Below, one piece after another: positions 8,812-17,552 of a DNA stretch of 64,000 nt. Position 1 is the stretch's first letter. Each line of letters opens with the position of its first letter. Made by a program: the position numbers and the translations under genes. Origin of the DNA: Desulfovibrio piger. Its GTDB lineage: Bacteria > Desulfobacterota > Desulfovibrionia > Desulfovibrionales > Desulfovibrionaceae. The stretch lies in contig NZ_OX636706.1 in assembly GCF_951793255.1 (NCBI RefSeq), positions 2,660,001-2,724,000 on the forward strand, read 5' to 3'. The notes beneath the pieces were generated by a model that did not search any database, was not told where the DNA came from, and saw only the letters and a program-made list of their open reading frames with translations.

Positions 8812-11800
8812 ATGTCACAAGATCTGTCAAACGCGACCCTCTTCGAAGTCAGCTGGGAGGTCTGCAACAAGGTCGGCGGCATCTATGCCGTCGTCAGCAG
8901 CAAGATCCTGGAAGCCCTGGCTGCCTTTGGAGAAAATTATTTTCTTCTGGGGCCCGACCTGGGCAACAACCCCGACTTCGAAGAGACCGACGAGCCCTGC
9001 TGGCAGGAGCTGCGCCAGGAGACCGACCGGCGCAACCTGAGCTGCCGCTTCGGCCGCTGGAACATCCCCGGCCGCCCCAAAGTCATCCTGGTCGGGTACC
9101 GTGACCGTTACGACCAGAGCCAGCTGCTGTTCTCGCTCTGGAACCGCTACGGCGTGGACTCCATCTCCGGCGGCTGGGACTATGTGGAACCGGTCATGTT
9201 CAGCACGGCCTGCGGCGAAGTGATCGAAGCCGCCTGCAAGGCGCTGCACATCCCTGCCGACGGCCCGGCCCTGGCCCACTTCCACGAATGGATGTGCGGC
9301 GGCGGCCTGCTCTATCTCAAGACCAACGCCCCCTATGTGGGCACGGTCTTCACCACGCACGCCACCATGCTGGGGCGCTCCATGGCCGGTTCCGGCTTCG
9401 ACATCTACAAGCAGATGCACCAGATCAACCCCAAGCATGAGGCCGGGGCCTACAATATCACGGCCAAATGCTCCATGGAGACGGCCTCGGCACGCGAAGC
9501 CGACTGCTTCACCACCGTCAGCCGCATCACGGCCGACGAGGCGGGCGTCTTTCTGGGGCGTACCCCCGATGTACTGACCCTCAACGGTCTGGACTTGCGC
9601 GTCATCCCCGACTACAGCCGGGACAGGAGCCTGGCCGCGGCTTCCCGGCAGCGGTTGCTGGAGGCAGCCGGCCGTCTGTTGCGCCGCCGGCTGCCCGAGG
9701 ATACCCGCGTCTTCCTCGTGTCCGGCCGTTATGAATATCACAACAAGGGCATCGACGTGTTCCTGGATGCCCTCGGCATGGTCAATACGGCCCTCAGCCA
9801 GTCCCAGTCCAATGTGCTGGCCCTGTGCGCGGTCATGGGCGGACACAGCGGGGTCAATGCCGATGCCGTCAGTGGCGACCCGACCAAACTCCCCGGCCAG
9901 GGCGGCTTCTGGATCAGCAGCCATCATGTCTACAACCAGCCCAACGATCCCATCCTCAATGCCTGCCAGCGCCTGGGCCTGGACAACAGGCCGGAGAACC
10001 ACGTGCAGGTCATCTTCGATCCCGCCCTGCTCGACGGCAAGGACGGCTTCCTGAACATGCGCTATGAAGAGGTGCTGGCCGCCTGCGATCTGGGCGTGTT
10101 CCCCTCCTGGTACGAGCCCTGGGGCTATACCCCGCAGGAAAGCGCCGCCCATGCCGTGCCCACGGTCACCACCGACCTTTCCGGCTTCGGCATGTGGGTG
10201 CGCTCCAGCCAGCGCGATAAGAACGGCGTGACCATCATCTGCCGCCGCCAGACCTCGTATGACGAGACCGCGGCCAGCCTGCGCGACGTGCTCCTGCAGT
10301 ATGCCTCCCTGCCCGAAGAGCAGATGCAGGAACACCGGCACATGGTGCGCCATGTGGCCGAAGGCTGCTCCTGGGAGCAGTTCTTCCCCTACTATGTGCA
10401 GGCCTACGGTCTGGCCCTGGACAAGGCACGCCAGCGCAGCTCGCAGCCCGCCGGCGGCAGCACGACCCTGACCCGTGTGCTGGCGACCACCATGTCCACC
10501 ACGCCCAACCTGCACAGCTTCACGGCCCTGACCTCACTGCCCCCGGCCATCGGCCGTCTGCGTGAGCTGGCCCACAACCTCTGGTGGAGCTGGCACCCCG
10601 AATGCCACTACCTCTTCTCGGCCCTCAACGAAGAAGAATGGGAACGCAGCAACCACAATCCCATCGCCACGCTGGAAAAAGCCACCCGGGCACGGCTGAT
10701 CATCGTGGCCCACGAGCAGAGCTACCTGCGGCTGTACAACCAGACCATGGCGGCCTTCGATGCCTACATGGCCGAGGCGCCGCAAAGCTTCGGCCCCCTG
10801 ACCCCGCAGCAGCCTCTGGCCTATTTCTCCACAGAATACGGCCTGAGCGAATGCCTGCCCATCTACTCCGGCGGTCTGGGCGTCCTTTCCGGCGACCACC
10901 TGAAATCCGCCAGTGACCTGAACATCCCGCTGGTGGCCGTGGGCCTGCTGTACAAGAACGGCTACTTCCGCCAGATCATCGACAAGAACGGCGACCAGAC
11001 CCCAGTCTATCCCGAAAACGATTTCGCAACCCTGCCCATAGAGCAGGTCAAGGATCAGGACGGCAAACCCCGCGAGATCTACCTGCAGATGCCGGGCCGC
11101 CGCCTGCACGTCCAGATCTGGCTGGTACGCGTGGGACGGATCAACCTCTACCTGCTGGACACCAACCTGCCCTCCAATACGGCGGAGGACCGCAAGATCA
11201 CGGCCCGCCTGTATGAAGCCGACCGCGACATCCGCCTGCGGCAGGAGATCCTGCTGGGCCGGGGCGGCGTGAGCATGCTGCGCGCCCTGGACATCCGCCC
11301 CGCCGCCTATCACATGAACGAAGGTCATTCGGCCTTCCTCATCTTCGAACGCATCCGCCTGCTCATGCAGGAGAATGGCCTGTCCTTCGAAGAGGCGGGC
11401 GAAGTGGTGCGCGGCAGCACCCTGTTCACGACCCATACGCCCGTGGATGCCGGCAATGAGCGCTTCTCGCTGGAAAGCATGGAGGCCTATTTCAAGCCCT
11501 ACATCCAGACCGTGGGCATCAGCTGGCAGACCCTGGTCAATATGGGCCGCTTCGAAGGCAGCGAGCGCAACGTCTTCGAGATGACCGTCCTGGCCCTCAA
11601 GTATTCCATGAAGGCCAACGGCGTCAGCGCCCTGCACGGTGTGGTCTCCCGCCATATGTGGCAGGAAGGCTGGCAGGGGGTCCCGGTGGCGGAGATCCCC
11701 ATTTTCTCCGTGACCAACGGCATCCATGTGCCCTCCTACGCCGGTCCGGCCATGCGTCCCCTGCTGCAAAAGCACCTGGGCGAAGGCTGGCAGGAACTGA

Positions 11801-13059
11801 CGCCCGACGACCCAAAATGGACCCGCATCGCGGACATCCCCGATGCCGACCTCTGGACGGCTCGCCAGACCCAGAAAAAGCACCTGCTGGAAGCCATCCG
11901 CTCCAGCCTGCCGGAGTTCTTCAAAAAATTTGCCATCCCCTACGAAAAGCAGCAGGAGATGACGTCCCGGCTGACCCCCGAGACCCTGGTGATCGGCTTT
12001 GCCCGCCGCTTTGCGCCGTACAAACGTGCGACCCTGCTCTTTGCCGATGTGGACCGTCTGGCCCGCATCCTGGAAAAGAGCAGCCAGCCCGTCATATTCG
12101 TCTTTGCCGGCAAGGCCCATCCTGCCGATGGCCAAGGCATCGGCCTGATCCGGGAACTCTTCCAGCACATGCTGTCGCCCCGCTTCTTCGGCAAGATCTT
12201 CTTTATCGAGGATTACAGCCTGGCGGTCTCCCGCCTGATGGTCCAGGGCTGCGATGTCTGGCTCAACAATCCCCGCCGCCCCTACGAGGCTTGCGGTACC
12301 AGCGGCCAGAAAGTGGCGGTCAATGGCGGCCTCAATCTCAGCGTGGCCGACGGCTGGTGGTGCGAAGGCTACAACGGCACCAACGGCTGGACCATCGGCC
12401 CCCTGGTGGCCAAAGGCAGCCTGGGCCCCGAGCAGAGCGACTATGACGATGCGGCCTCCCTGTATTCCCTGCTGGAAGACAAGGTGATCCCGCTGTACTT
12501 CGAGCGCGATGCGGACAACCGGCCCCACAACTGGCTGCTGCGCGTCCGCAAGGCCATGCAGACGCTCATCGCCCAGTACAGCTCGCACCGCATGCTGCGC
12601 GATTACCTTAGCGACTACTACATCCCGGCGGCCACCAGCCATCAGGAGCTCCGCAGCAACCACTACGCCCTGGCCCGACATCTGAGCCAATGGAAGCAGG
12701 ACGTCAACGTGCGCTTCGGCTCCGTGCAGATGGATACCATCCGCATCGAAGGCATCAAGGAAGACAGCCTGCTGGACGGCCAGTCCCTGCATGTGGCCGT
12801 GACCGTGCATCCCGGCAGCATGAAGCTCGACGAGCTGCTGGTCCAGCTGGTGGCCGGTCCCGGCGACGGCTCCACTTTCACGGAAACGCCCGATGTGGTG
12901 GAGATGCAGCCGGAGAGCGAAGGGGTGGACGGGACCATGACCTTTGTCTGCACCTACACGCCTTCCCGCAGCGGGATCCATGTGTACGGCGTGCGCGTCA
13001 TGCCCTGCACCGAAGGCCTGTCCTCGCCTCTGGAGACGCGCCTCGTTTTGTGGGGCTAG
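8812..13059 (+). CDS. Fusion: GT3-type glycogen synthase + glycogen (alpha-glucan) phosphorylase
   Basis: A 1415-aa protein joining two opposed activities. Residues 1 to about 555 match eukaryotic-type glycogen synthase (GT3, typically UDP-glucose): EVSWEVCNKVGGIYAVV, HFHEWMCGGGL, TTHATMLGR and PSWYEPWGYTPQESA. After a linker (about 555-572) comes a GT35 phosphorylase of the short type: DUF3417-like ELAHNLWWSWHPE, then FSTEYGLSECLPIYSGGLGV and ACGTSGQKVAVNGGLNLS with the pyridoxal-phosphate Lys1167, and a C-terminal beta-rich tail. The start at 8812 has AAGGAG ten bases upstream. The reading frame is continuous, so the fusion looks genuine. It ends the glycogen operon; a terminator follows. 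Confidence 0.92.
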   Translation: MSQDLSNATLFEVSWEVCNKVGGIYAVVSSKILEALAAFGENYFLLGPDLGNNPDFEETDEPCWQELRQETDRRNLSCRFGRWNIPGRPKVILVGYRDRYDQSQLLFSLWNRYGVDSISGGWDYVEPVMFSTACGEVIEAACKALHIPADGPALAHFHEWMCGGGLLYLKTNAPYVGTVFTTHATMLGRSMAGSGFDIYKQMHQINPKHEAGAYNITAKCSMETASAREADCFTTVSRITADEAGVFLGRTPDVLTLNGLDLRVIPDYSRDRSLAAASRQRLLEAAGRLLRRRLPEDTRVFLVSGRYEYHNKGIDVFLDALGMVNTALSQSQSNVLALCAVMGGHSGVNADAVSGDPTKLPGQGGFWISSHHVYNQPNDPILNACQRLGLDNRPENHVQVIFDPALLDGKDGFLNMRYEEVLAACDLGVFPSWYEPWGYTPQESAAHAVPTVTTDLSGFGMWVRSSQRDKNGVTIICRRQTSYDETAASLRDVLLQYASLPEEQMQEHRHMVRHVAEGCSWEQFFPYYVQAYGLALDKARQRSSQPAGGSTTLTRVLATTMSTTPNLHSFTALTSLPPAIGRLRELAHNLWWSWHPECHYLFSALNEEEWERSNHNPIATLEKATRARLIIVAHEQSYLRLYNQTMAAFDAYMAEAPQSFGPLTPQQPLAYFSTEYGLSECLPIYSGGLGVLSGDHLKSASDLNIPLVAVGLLYKNGYFRQIIDKNGDQTPVYPENDFATLPIEQVKDQDGKPREIYLQMPGRRLHVQIWLVRVGRINLYLLDTNLPSNTAEDRKITARLYEADRDIRLRQEILLGRGGVSMLRALDIRPAAYHMNEGHSAFLIFERIRLLMQENGLSFEEAGEVVRGSTLFTTHTPVDAGNERFSLESMEAYFKPYIQTVGISWQTLVNMGRFEGSERNVFEMTVLALKYSMKANGVSALHGVVSRHMWQEGWQGVPVAEIPIFSVTNGIHVPSYAGPAMRPLLQKHLGEGWQELTPDDPKWTRIADIPDADLWTARQTQKKHLLEAIRSSLPEFFKKFAIPYEKQQEMTSRLTPETLVIGFARRFAPYKRATLLFADVDRLARILEKSSQPVIFVFAGKAHPADGQGIGLIRELFQHMLSPRFFGKIFFIEDYSLAVSRLMVQGCDVWLNNPRRPYEACGTSGQKVAVNGGLNLSVADGWWCEGYNGTNGWTIGPLVAKGSLGPEQSDYDDAASLYSLLEDKVIPLYFERDADNRPHNWLLRVRKAMQTLIAQYSSHRMLRDYLSDYYIPAATSHQELRSNHYALARHLSQWKQDVNVRFGSVQMDTIRIEGIKEDSLLDGQSLHVAVTVHPGSMKLDELLVQLVAGPGDGSTFTETPDVVEMQPESEGVDGTMTFVCTYTPSRSGIHVYGVRVMPCTEGLSSPLETRLVLWG

Positions 13060-13083
13060 GACTCCACGGCCAAACCATGACAA

Positions 13084-13115
13084 AAAGGGGGATGCCGCTT
13101 GCGACATCCCCCTTT
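13084..13115 (+). terminator. Terminator of the glycogen operon
   Basis: Perfect 11-bp arms AAAGGGGGATG (13084-13094) and CATCCCCCTTT (13105-13115) with a 10-base loop, followed by a pyrimidine-rich tract and preceded by A-residues. It could also act on minus-strand readthrough. Confidence 0.85.
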
Positions 13116-13187
13116 CCTCTTCTTGCGGGCAGGAAAACACCATCGGTATTTTCCCTGTGAAATACCCACGCCCGCGGCCGCATCCTC

Positions 13188-14195
13188 CTAACGCGGCTGC
13201 AAAAACCACGTCTGCGAAGTTGGATGCGCTTCCGTCCAGTGCAACTTGTAGGCCATGGGCTCCCCGGAGGCCGTGCCCATATCATAGCGGACAGCCCCTT
13301 CCTCGCACAGCCAGCGTATCTGCTCCACCTGCAAAAGGTTGCCGATGGAAAGAGCCTTCCAGGCGGCATCATAGCTGAACTGCTGCCCGCGGTAACATGG
13401 CCCCAGCATCCCGCCGAAAATGAAACCGATGTCCTGGCCTTCATGCCGGGCGAACATGACGCGCGCCGTGCCCTGCGCGGCAAGGCGGCGGATCATGTCG
13501 GCATAGAATTCCCGGGCCGGGGATTCCGTCATGCCGCAGTGCCCCACGCCCTTCCAGCTGCGCTGCTCCACGGCCAGCATCCGGGCATAGACGGCGTCGG
13601 CCCCGGCCGTATCGGTGGGACAGGAGCGCTCGAACGTGACGCCCCTGTCGGCGGCCCTGCGAAAAGATTTGCGCCACTTGCTGCGCAGGTTGGCGGAACG
13701 GCGGCTCAAAAAGCCGTCCAGCCCGCCTTCCAGCGATGCTCCGGCCTGGATGCACTCCCCGGCCAGATAAATGGTGAACAGGGACTCACAGCAGGCATAC
13801 AGCTCCCGGGCCCTCCTGCTCCCCGGCACTATCCCTCCCAGAAGCAGCGCCGGAAGATGCCCGTAACCATGTGACATGACGGCCAGCGCCTCAGCCAGCA
13901 GCCCGATCGCATCCGGCCCCAGCAGGGGACAGCCGAAGAGCCAATGGGCCTCCAGCGATGTCAGGAGCGGCTGCCCTGAAGACAGGAAGGCTTCCGCCAA
14001 AACAAGGACACTGTCCTCCGTGTGTTGTGCCAGGACACGACGCCCCGGCGCGAAAGCCCTGTGTGCGGACAACTGCCAAATGGGAGCACAACAAAAAGGA
14101 TCCGGCTGTGCGGCCAGATCGACGCTCTGCTCCCAGATGCGGCACAGCTCGGGCCGCCAGGGAGACTCTTCTTCCGTGATATATTCCAGTTCCAT
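13188..14195 (-). CDS. GNAT/FemAB-like acyltransferase
   Basis: A 335-aa protein resembling the GNAT superfamily group annotated BioF2-like/FemAB-related, often found with polysaccharide or peptidoglycan modification genes. Supporting stretches are SANLRSKWRKSFRRAA (mid-protein) and the C-terminal acyl-CoA region GQDIGFIFGGMLG...SYDAAWKALSIGNLL, then AVRYDMGTASGEPMAYKLHW. The start at 14195 (MELEYITEEE) is chosen; the frame is open further upstream without a ribosome site. It is the last gene of a minus-strand glycan operon, 144 bp after the ABC/glycosyltransferase fusion. Substrate unknown. Confidence 0.7.
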   Translation of the reverse strand: MELEYITEEESPWRPELCRIWEQSVDLAAQPDPFCCAPIWQLSAHRAFAPGRRVLAQHTEDSVLVLAEAFLSSGQPLLTSLEAHWLFGCPLLGPDAIGLLAEALAVMSHGYGHLPALLLGGIVPGSRRARELYACCESLFTIYLAGECIQAGASLEGGLDGFLSRRSANLRSKWRKSFRRAADRGVTFERSCPTDTAGADAVYARMLAVEQRSWKGVGHCGMTESPAREFYADMIRRLAAQGTARVMFARHEGQDIGFIFGGMLGPCYRGQQFSYDAAWKALSIGNLLQVEQIRWLCEEGAVRYDMGTASGEPMAYKLHWTEAHPTSQTWFLQPR

Positions 14196-14339
14196 GCCGT
14201 TCTCTGCGGCTCCGGGCAAAGTCGGCCTTGGGCTCCTGGAGCAATGCTGCCGCCCTGTCGTCCTGGCAGCAGGATATGGCAAAACGGCCGATCCGTAACA
14301 GGACCGGCCGTTTCCATGTCAAAAGGAAAAAGCACGCTC

Positions 14340-16289
14340 TCAGCGGTGGCAGGCCGCCTTGAACAGCGAGGTCAGCCGTGCTTCCGTGGCCTCTTCGTCC
14401 AGCACTTCCCGGATGCGCTTCCAGGCTTCCGCCCCCAGATGGCGGCGCTTTTCTGCACTGGCGGACAGATCCAGCAAGGTCTGGGACAGGGCCGTGACGT
14501 CATTCTGCGGTACGACGATACCGTTGCGGCCGTTCTGGACAACCTCCAGCTGGCCGGGAAGATCGCTCACCACCACGGCCACACCAAAGGCCATGGCTTC
14601 GGTCAGGGCCGACGGCAGCCCGTCCATATCGCCGCCCCGGGTCATATGACCGGGAGCGATGAAGATGTCCGCACGGCGGTACAGGTCGGTCATGGCCTCG
14701 TGCGGCAGCTGACCGGGGAAGGAGACGAGCTTGCGCAGGCCAAGACGCCAGGCAAGCAACCGCAAACGCAGACGCCAGGGGCCCGTGCCCACCAAAGTCA
14801 GCCGGAAGTCGACTCCGGCCTTCTGCAGGGCCAGGCAGGCCTGCAGCAGGGTATCGTAGCCCTTGCGGCTGGTCATGGTCCCCACGGCCAGCAGCTGCAA
14901 CGGCTCCGGCACATTGGACGGCGGCATGGAGACGTCTTCGTCCGGCGGGGTCAGGGTCAGGGCATCACGCAGGAGCACGATGCGCCGCGGATCCACGGAG
15001 GGCAGCAGCTCGCAGACAGCCTTGCGCGTTGCCTCCGTATCGCAGCGCACGAAGGCAGCCTGTTCGGCCTTCACCAGCCAGTCCTTGGCCGGTGAGGCAA
15101 GGTCCGCCGTACGCACGGCAAAGGCAAAGGGGATCTGCAGCATGCGGGCCGCCACCCAGGCCGCGGAGGCCGGAGCATGGGCGCCCGAGGCGTACACGAA
15201 CTCGATCTTTTCTTCCAGGCACCAGCGGGCCAGCAGCGCCCCGCACCCCATGAGCCAGAGATTGTGGAAAAAGCTCCCCTTCCCGGAGGGGATGGACTTC
15301 CACAGTTCCCAGGCAGTGGCGGAGGTGCCGCGCAAGTGCGAGAACAGCATGCGCATGACGGAGAAGAAGCGCCACGAGCTGATGTGCCGCACCGGCAGCG
15401 GCAGGGCATAGCCCTGCGAATCGCTGTTGAGGAAGCTGGCCCCCTCGATGGCGTAGATGCGGGAAAGCAGACCGGCCGCATGCATGCGGTGGGCCTCTTC
15501 CATCAGGCAGCGGCCCGAGGCTTCAGGGAATTTTTCCGCCACCAGGGCCCCACGAAGGATGGGCGTGGGGGCCGCCAGCAGGTTCTGCTGCTGATCCGGG
15601 CTGACAGGCACGGGCTCGTGCTTTTTGCAGACCAGGATGCCGTCTTCCAGCGTGTAGACGCTGTCGCAGAACTCGGCCATCTTGGGGTCGTGGGTCACCA
15701 TGATCATGGCGACCCCGCCCTTGTGGCAAAGGGTGCGGAAGTTGTCCATGACCACACGGCTGGTACGGGCATCAAGGGCCCCGGTGGGTTCGTCCGCCAG
15801 CAGGATGCGGGGATTGTTCACCATGGCGCGGGCAATGGCCACACGCTGCTGCTCACCACCGGAAAGGCGGTTGCTGCGGTAATGGACGCGGGCGGAGAGC
15901 CGCACCAGCTCCAGGGCCCGGATGACACGCTCCCAGCGTTCCGCGGGGGGCACGTTTTCATAGATGAGGGGGAATTCCACATTCTCGAACACGGTGGAGT
16001 GGTCGAACATATTGCTCGACTGCATGACGAAGCCCACGTTGCCCCGCCGGAAAGCAGCGGTCTGCTCCCGGTTGAATTCCAGGACATTGGTCCCCAGGAT
16101 CTCCAGCGTGCCGGAATCGGGCGCATGCAGCATGCCCAGCACGTGCAGCATGGTCGACTTGCCGCACCCGGACGGGCCCATGATGGCCACGAGTTCCCCC
16201 GCTTCCACCTCGATGTTGACGCCACGCAAAACAGGCGAGAAGCCCGCGTAGCACTTGTACAGATCTTTGGCAATGATAACCGGCGCCAT
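14340..16289 (-). CDS. Fusion: MacB/LolD-type ABC ATPase + GT4 glycosyltransferase
   Basis: A 649-aa protein. Residues 1-235 are a complete ABC ATPase: Walker A GPSGCGKST (38-46), Q-loop Gln90, signature LSGGEQQR (142-149), Walker B ILLADEP with Asp166-Glu167, and H-loop MVTHD. Residues about 250-649 are a GT-B glycosyltransferase of GT4 type with AVGTMTSRKGYDTLLQA, LVGTGPWR and DMDGLPSALTEAMAFG. Seven bases separate it from the MacB-type permease upstream, its obvious partner. The fusion ties glycan assembly to an export or envelope-remodelling transporter. The frame is uninterrupted; a sequencing-error fusion is unlikely because both halves are full length. Confidence 0.88.
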   Translation of the reverse strand: MAPVIIAKDLYKCYAGFSPVLRGVNIEVEAGELVAIMGPSGCGKSTMLHVLGMLHAPDSGTLEILGTNVLEFNREQTAAFRRGNVGFVMQSSNMFDHSTVFENVEFPLIYENVPPAERWERVIRALELVRLSARVHYRSNRLSGGEQQRVAIARAMVNNPRILLADEPTGALDARTSRVVMDNFRTLCHKGGVAMIMVTHDPKMAEFCDSVYTLEDGILVCKKHEPVPVSPDQQQNLLAAPTPILRGALVAEKFPEASGRCLMEEAHRMHAAGLLSRIYAIEGASFLNSDSQGYALPLPVRHISSWRFFSVMRMLFSHLRGTSATAWELWKSIPSGKGSFFHNLWLMGCGALLARWCLEEKIEFVYASGAHAPASAAWVAARMLQIPFAFAVRTADLASPAKDWLVKAEQAAFVRCDTEATRKAVCELLPSVDPRRIVLLRDALTLTPPDEDVSMPPSNVPEPLQLLAVGTMTSRKGYDTLLQACLALQKAGVDFRLTLVGTGPWRLRLRLLAWRLGLRKLVSFPGQLPHEAMTDLYRRADIFIAPGHMTRGGDMDGLPSALTEAMAFGVAVVVSDLPGQLEVVQNGRNGIVVPQNDVTALSQTLLDLSASAEKRRHLGAEAWKRIREVLDEEATEARLTSLFKAACHR

Positions 16290-16296
16290 AGTTCAC

Positions 16297-17487
16297 CTAC
16301 TCGAAACGCAAGGCGGAAACGACATCCATGCGACTGGCCTGAATGGCAGGATACAGGCCGCCGGCCACCCCAATGATGGCGGAGAAAAGAATACTGCCGG
16401 CACTGCTGGCCGCGAGCAGCGGATACGAGATGGAGGTGCCCAGAGACCAGGCCCCTATCTCGACACTGAGGGTACCCACCAGGATGCCCAGCAGGCCACC
16501 GGCCACGGACTTGCACAGGGCCTCGGCCAGGAACTGGGCCAGAATATCCTTGTCCGAACCGCCCATGGCCTTTTTCAGGCCCACTTCGCGCGTGCGGGCA
16601 CGCACAGCCGCAAAGGTCCCGTACCAGATGCCGAAGCCGCCCAGCATAAGGGAGGCCACGATACCCAGCCAGAGCAGGGCCTCGACCCACATGAAGGTCG
16701 TCTTGATGCGGTCGAGCTGGTCATCCTGCGTGGCGATGACCAGATACGGCGCGTCCTGGTTGGCCCGGACCACAGAGGGGATCTGGCGCACCACCGGAGC
16801 CACGTCTTCCCAGCCGATGGCACGGACGAACAGGCGGGTGATCTTACCGGAGCCCCAGTTTCTGTCCTCCATGACCGTGGTCGGCAAAAAGCCGCCCTGG
16901 TTCCACTCACCCAGCATGACGCCGGTCACCACGCCCACGACCTCGACGACGTCCTTGCCCAGGAAAAGCAGCTTGCCCACAGCCTGGGCGGGGTCTCCGT
17001 ACAGATTCGTGGCGGCCTCACGGCCCAGCATACAGATGCGCCGATGGCCGCGCACGTCTTCCTCGGACATCATCCGGCCGGCCACGAGCTCCAGGGAATA
17101 GGTCTCCGCAAAATACTGGTCCACACCGATGAAATGGACCCCCAGCGTCCGTTCCCCGCTGGCACGCAAACTGAACGTTATCCCCTGACGCACATTTTCA
17201 CTGATCATGCCCACACCGGGGATCTTGCGCAGCGCTTCCACCGTGCGGGGAGAGAAATCGCGTCGTGGCTGGCCGGGGTATTGCGCATCATCCATGTAGA
17301 CACGGATGATGTTCACCCCGCCCATGAGCACCATGTCCTGACCCACTTTGTAGCGGATCTCCTGTCCCAGTACGGACAGGGCGATAAAGGCCATGATGCC
17401 CAGAGCGATGGACAGTATCACGCCAAAACCACGCTGGCGGACGACCTGTCGCAAGCTCACGCGAAAAAGGTCCGACATTGCAATCAT
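16297..17487 (-). CDS. MacB/FtsX-family ABC transporter permease
   Basis: A 396-aa permease with the MacB topology: one N-terminal TM (about 20-45), a periplasmic MacB-PCD domain (about 50-260) with SLELVAGRMMSEEDVRGHRRICMLG, then three C-terminal TMs with the FtsX motif VRARTREVGLKKAMGGSDKDIL. The partner ATPase is the fused downstream gene. An ATG three codons in (17478) is an alternative start; neither has a strong Shine-Dalgarno site. Confidence 0.88.
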   Translation of the reverse strand: MIAMSDLFRVSLRQVVRQRGFGVILSIALGIMAFIALSVLGQEIRYKVGQDMVLMGGVNIIRVYMDDAQYPGQPRRDFSPRTVEALRKIPGVGMISENVRQGITFSLRASGERTLGVHFIGVDQYFAETYSLELVAGRMMSEEDVRGHRRICMLGREAATNLYGDPAQAVGKLLFLGKDVVEVVGVVTGVMLGEWNQGGFLPTTVMEDRNWGSGKITRLFVRAIGWEDVAPVVRQIPSVVRANQDAPYLVIATQDDQLDRIKTTFMWVEALLWLGIVASLMLGGFGIWYGTFAAVRARTREVGLKKAMGGSDKDILAQFLAEALCKSVAGGLLGILVGTLSVEIGAWSLGTSISYPLLAASSAGSILFSAIIGVAGGLYPAIQASRMDVVSALRFE

Positions 17488-17552
17488 GCTGTCACCATAA
17501 GGACTTGCATCCTGATTGTAGATAGCTAAGAGGTACCGGCGGCAGAAATGCC

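Noticed and set aside
10534-13209. Very long minus-strand open frame (891 codons) opposite the glycogen synthase-phosphorylase gene
   Set aside because: It is the antisense shadow of a high-GC gene; the translation is Gly/Gln/His/Asp-rich with no motifs, while the plus strand has clear enzyme motifs.
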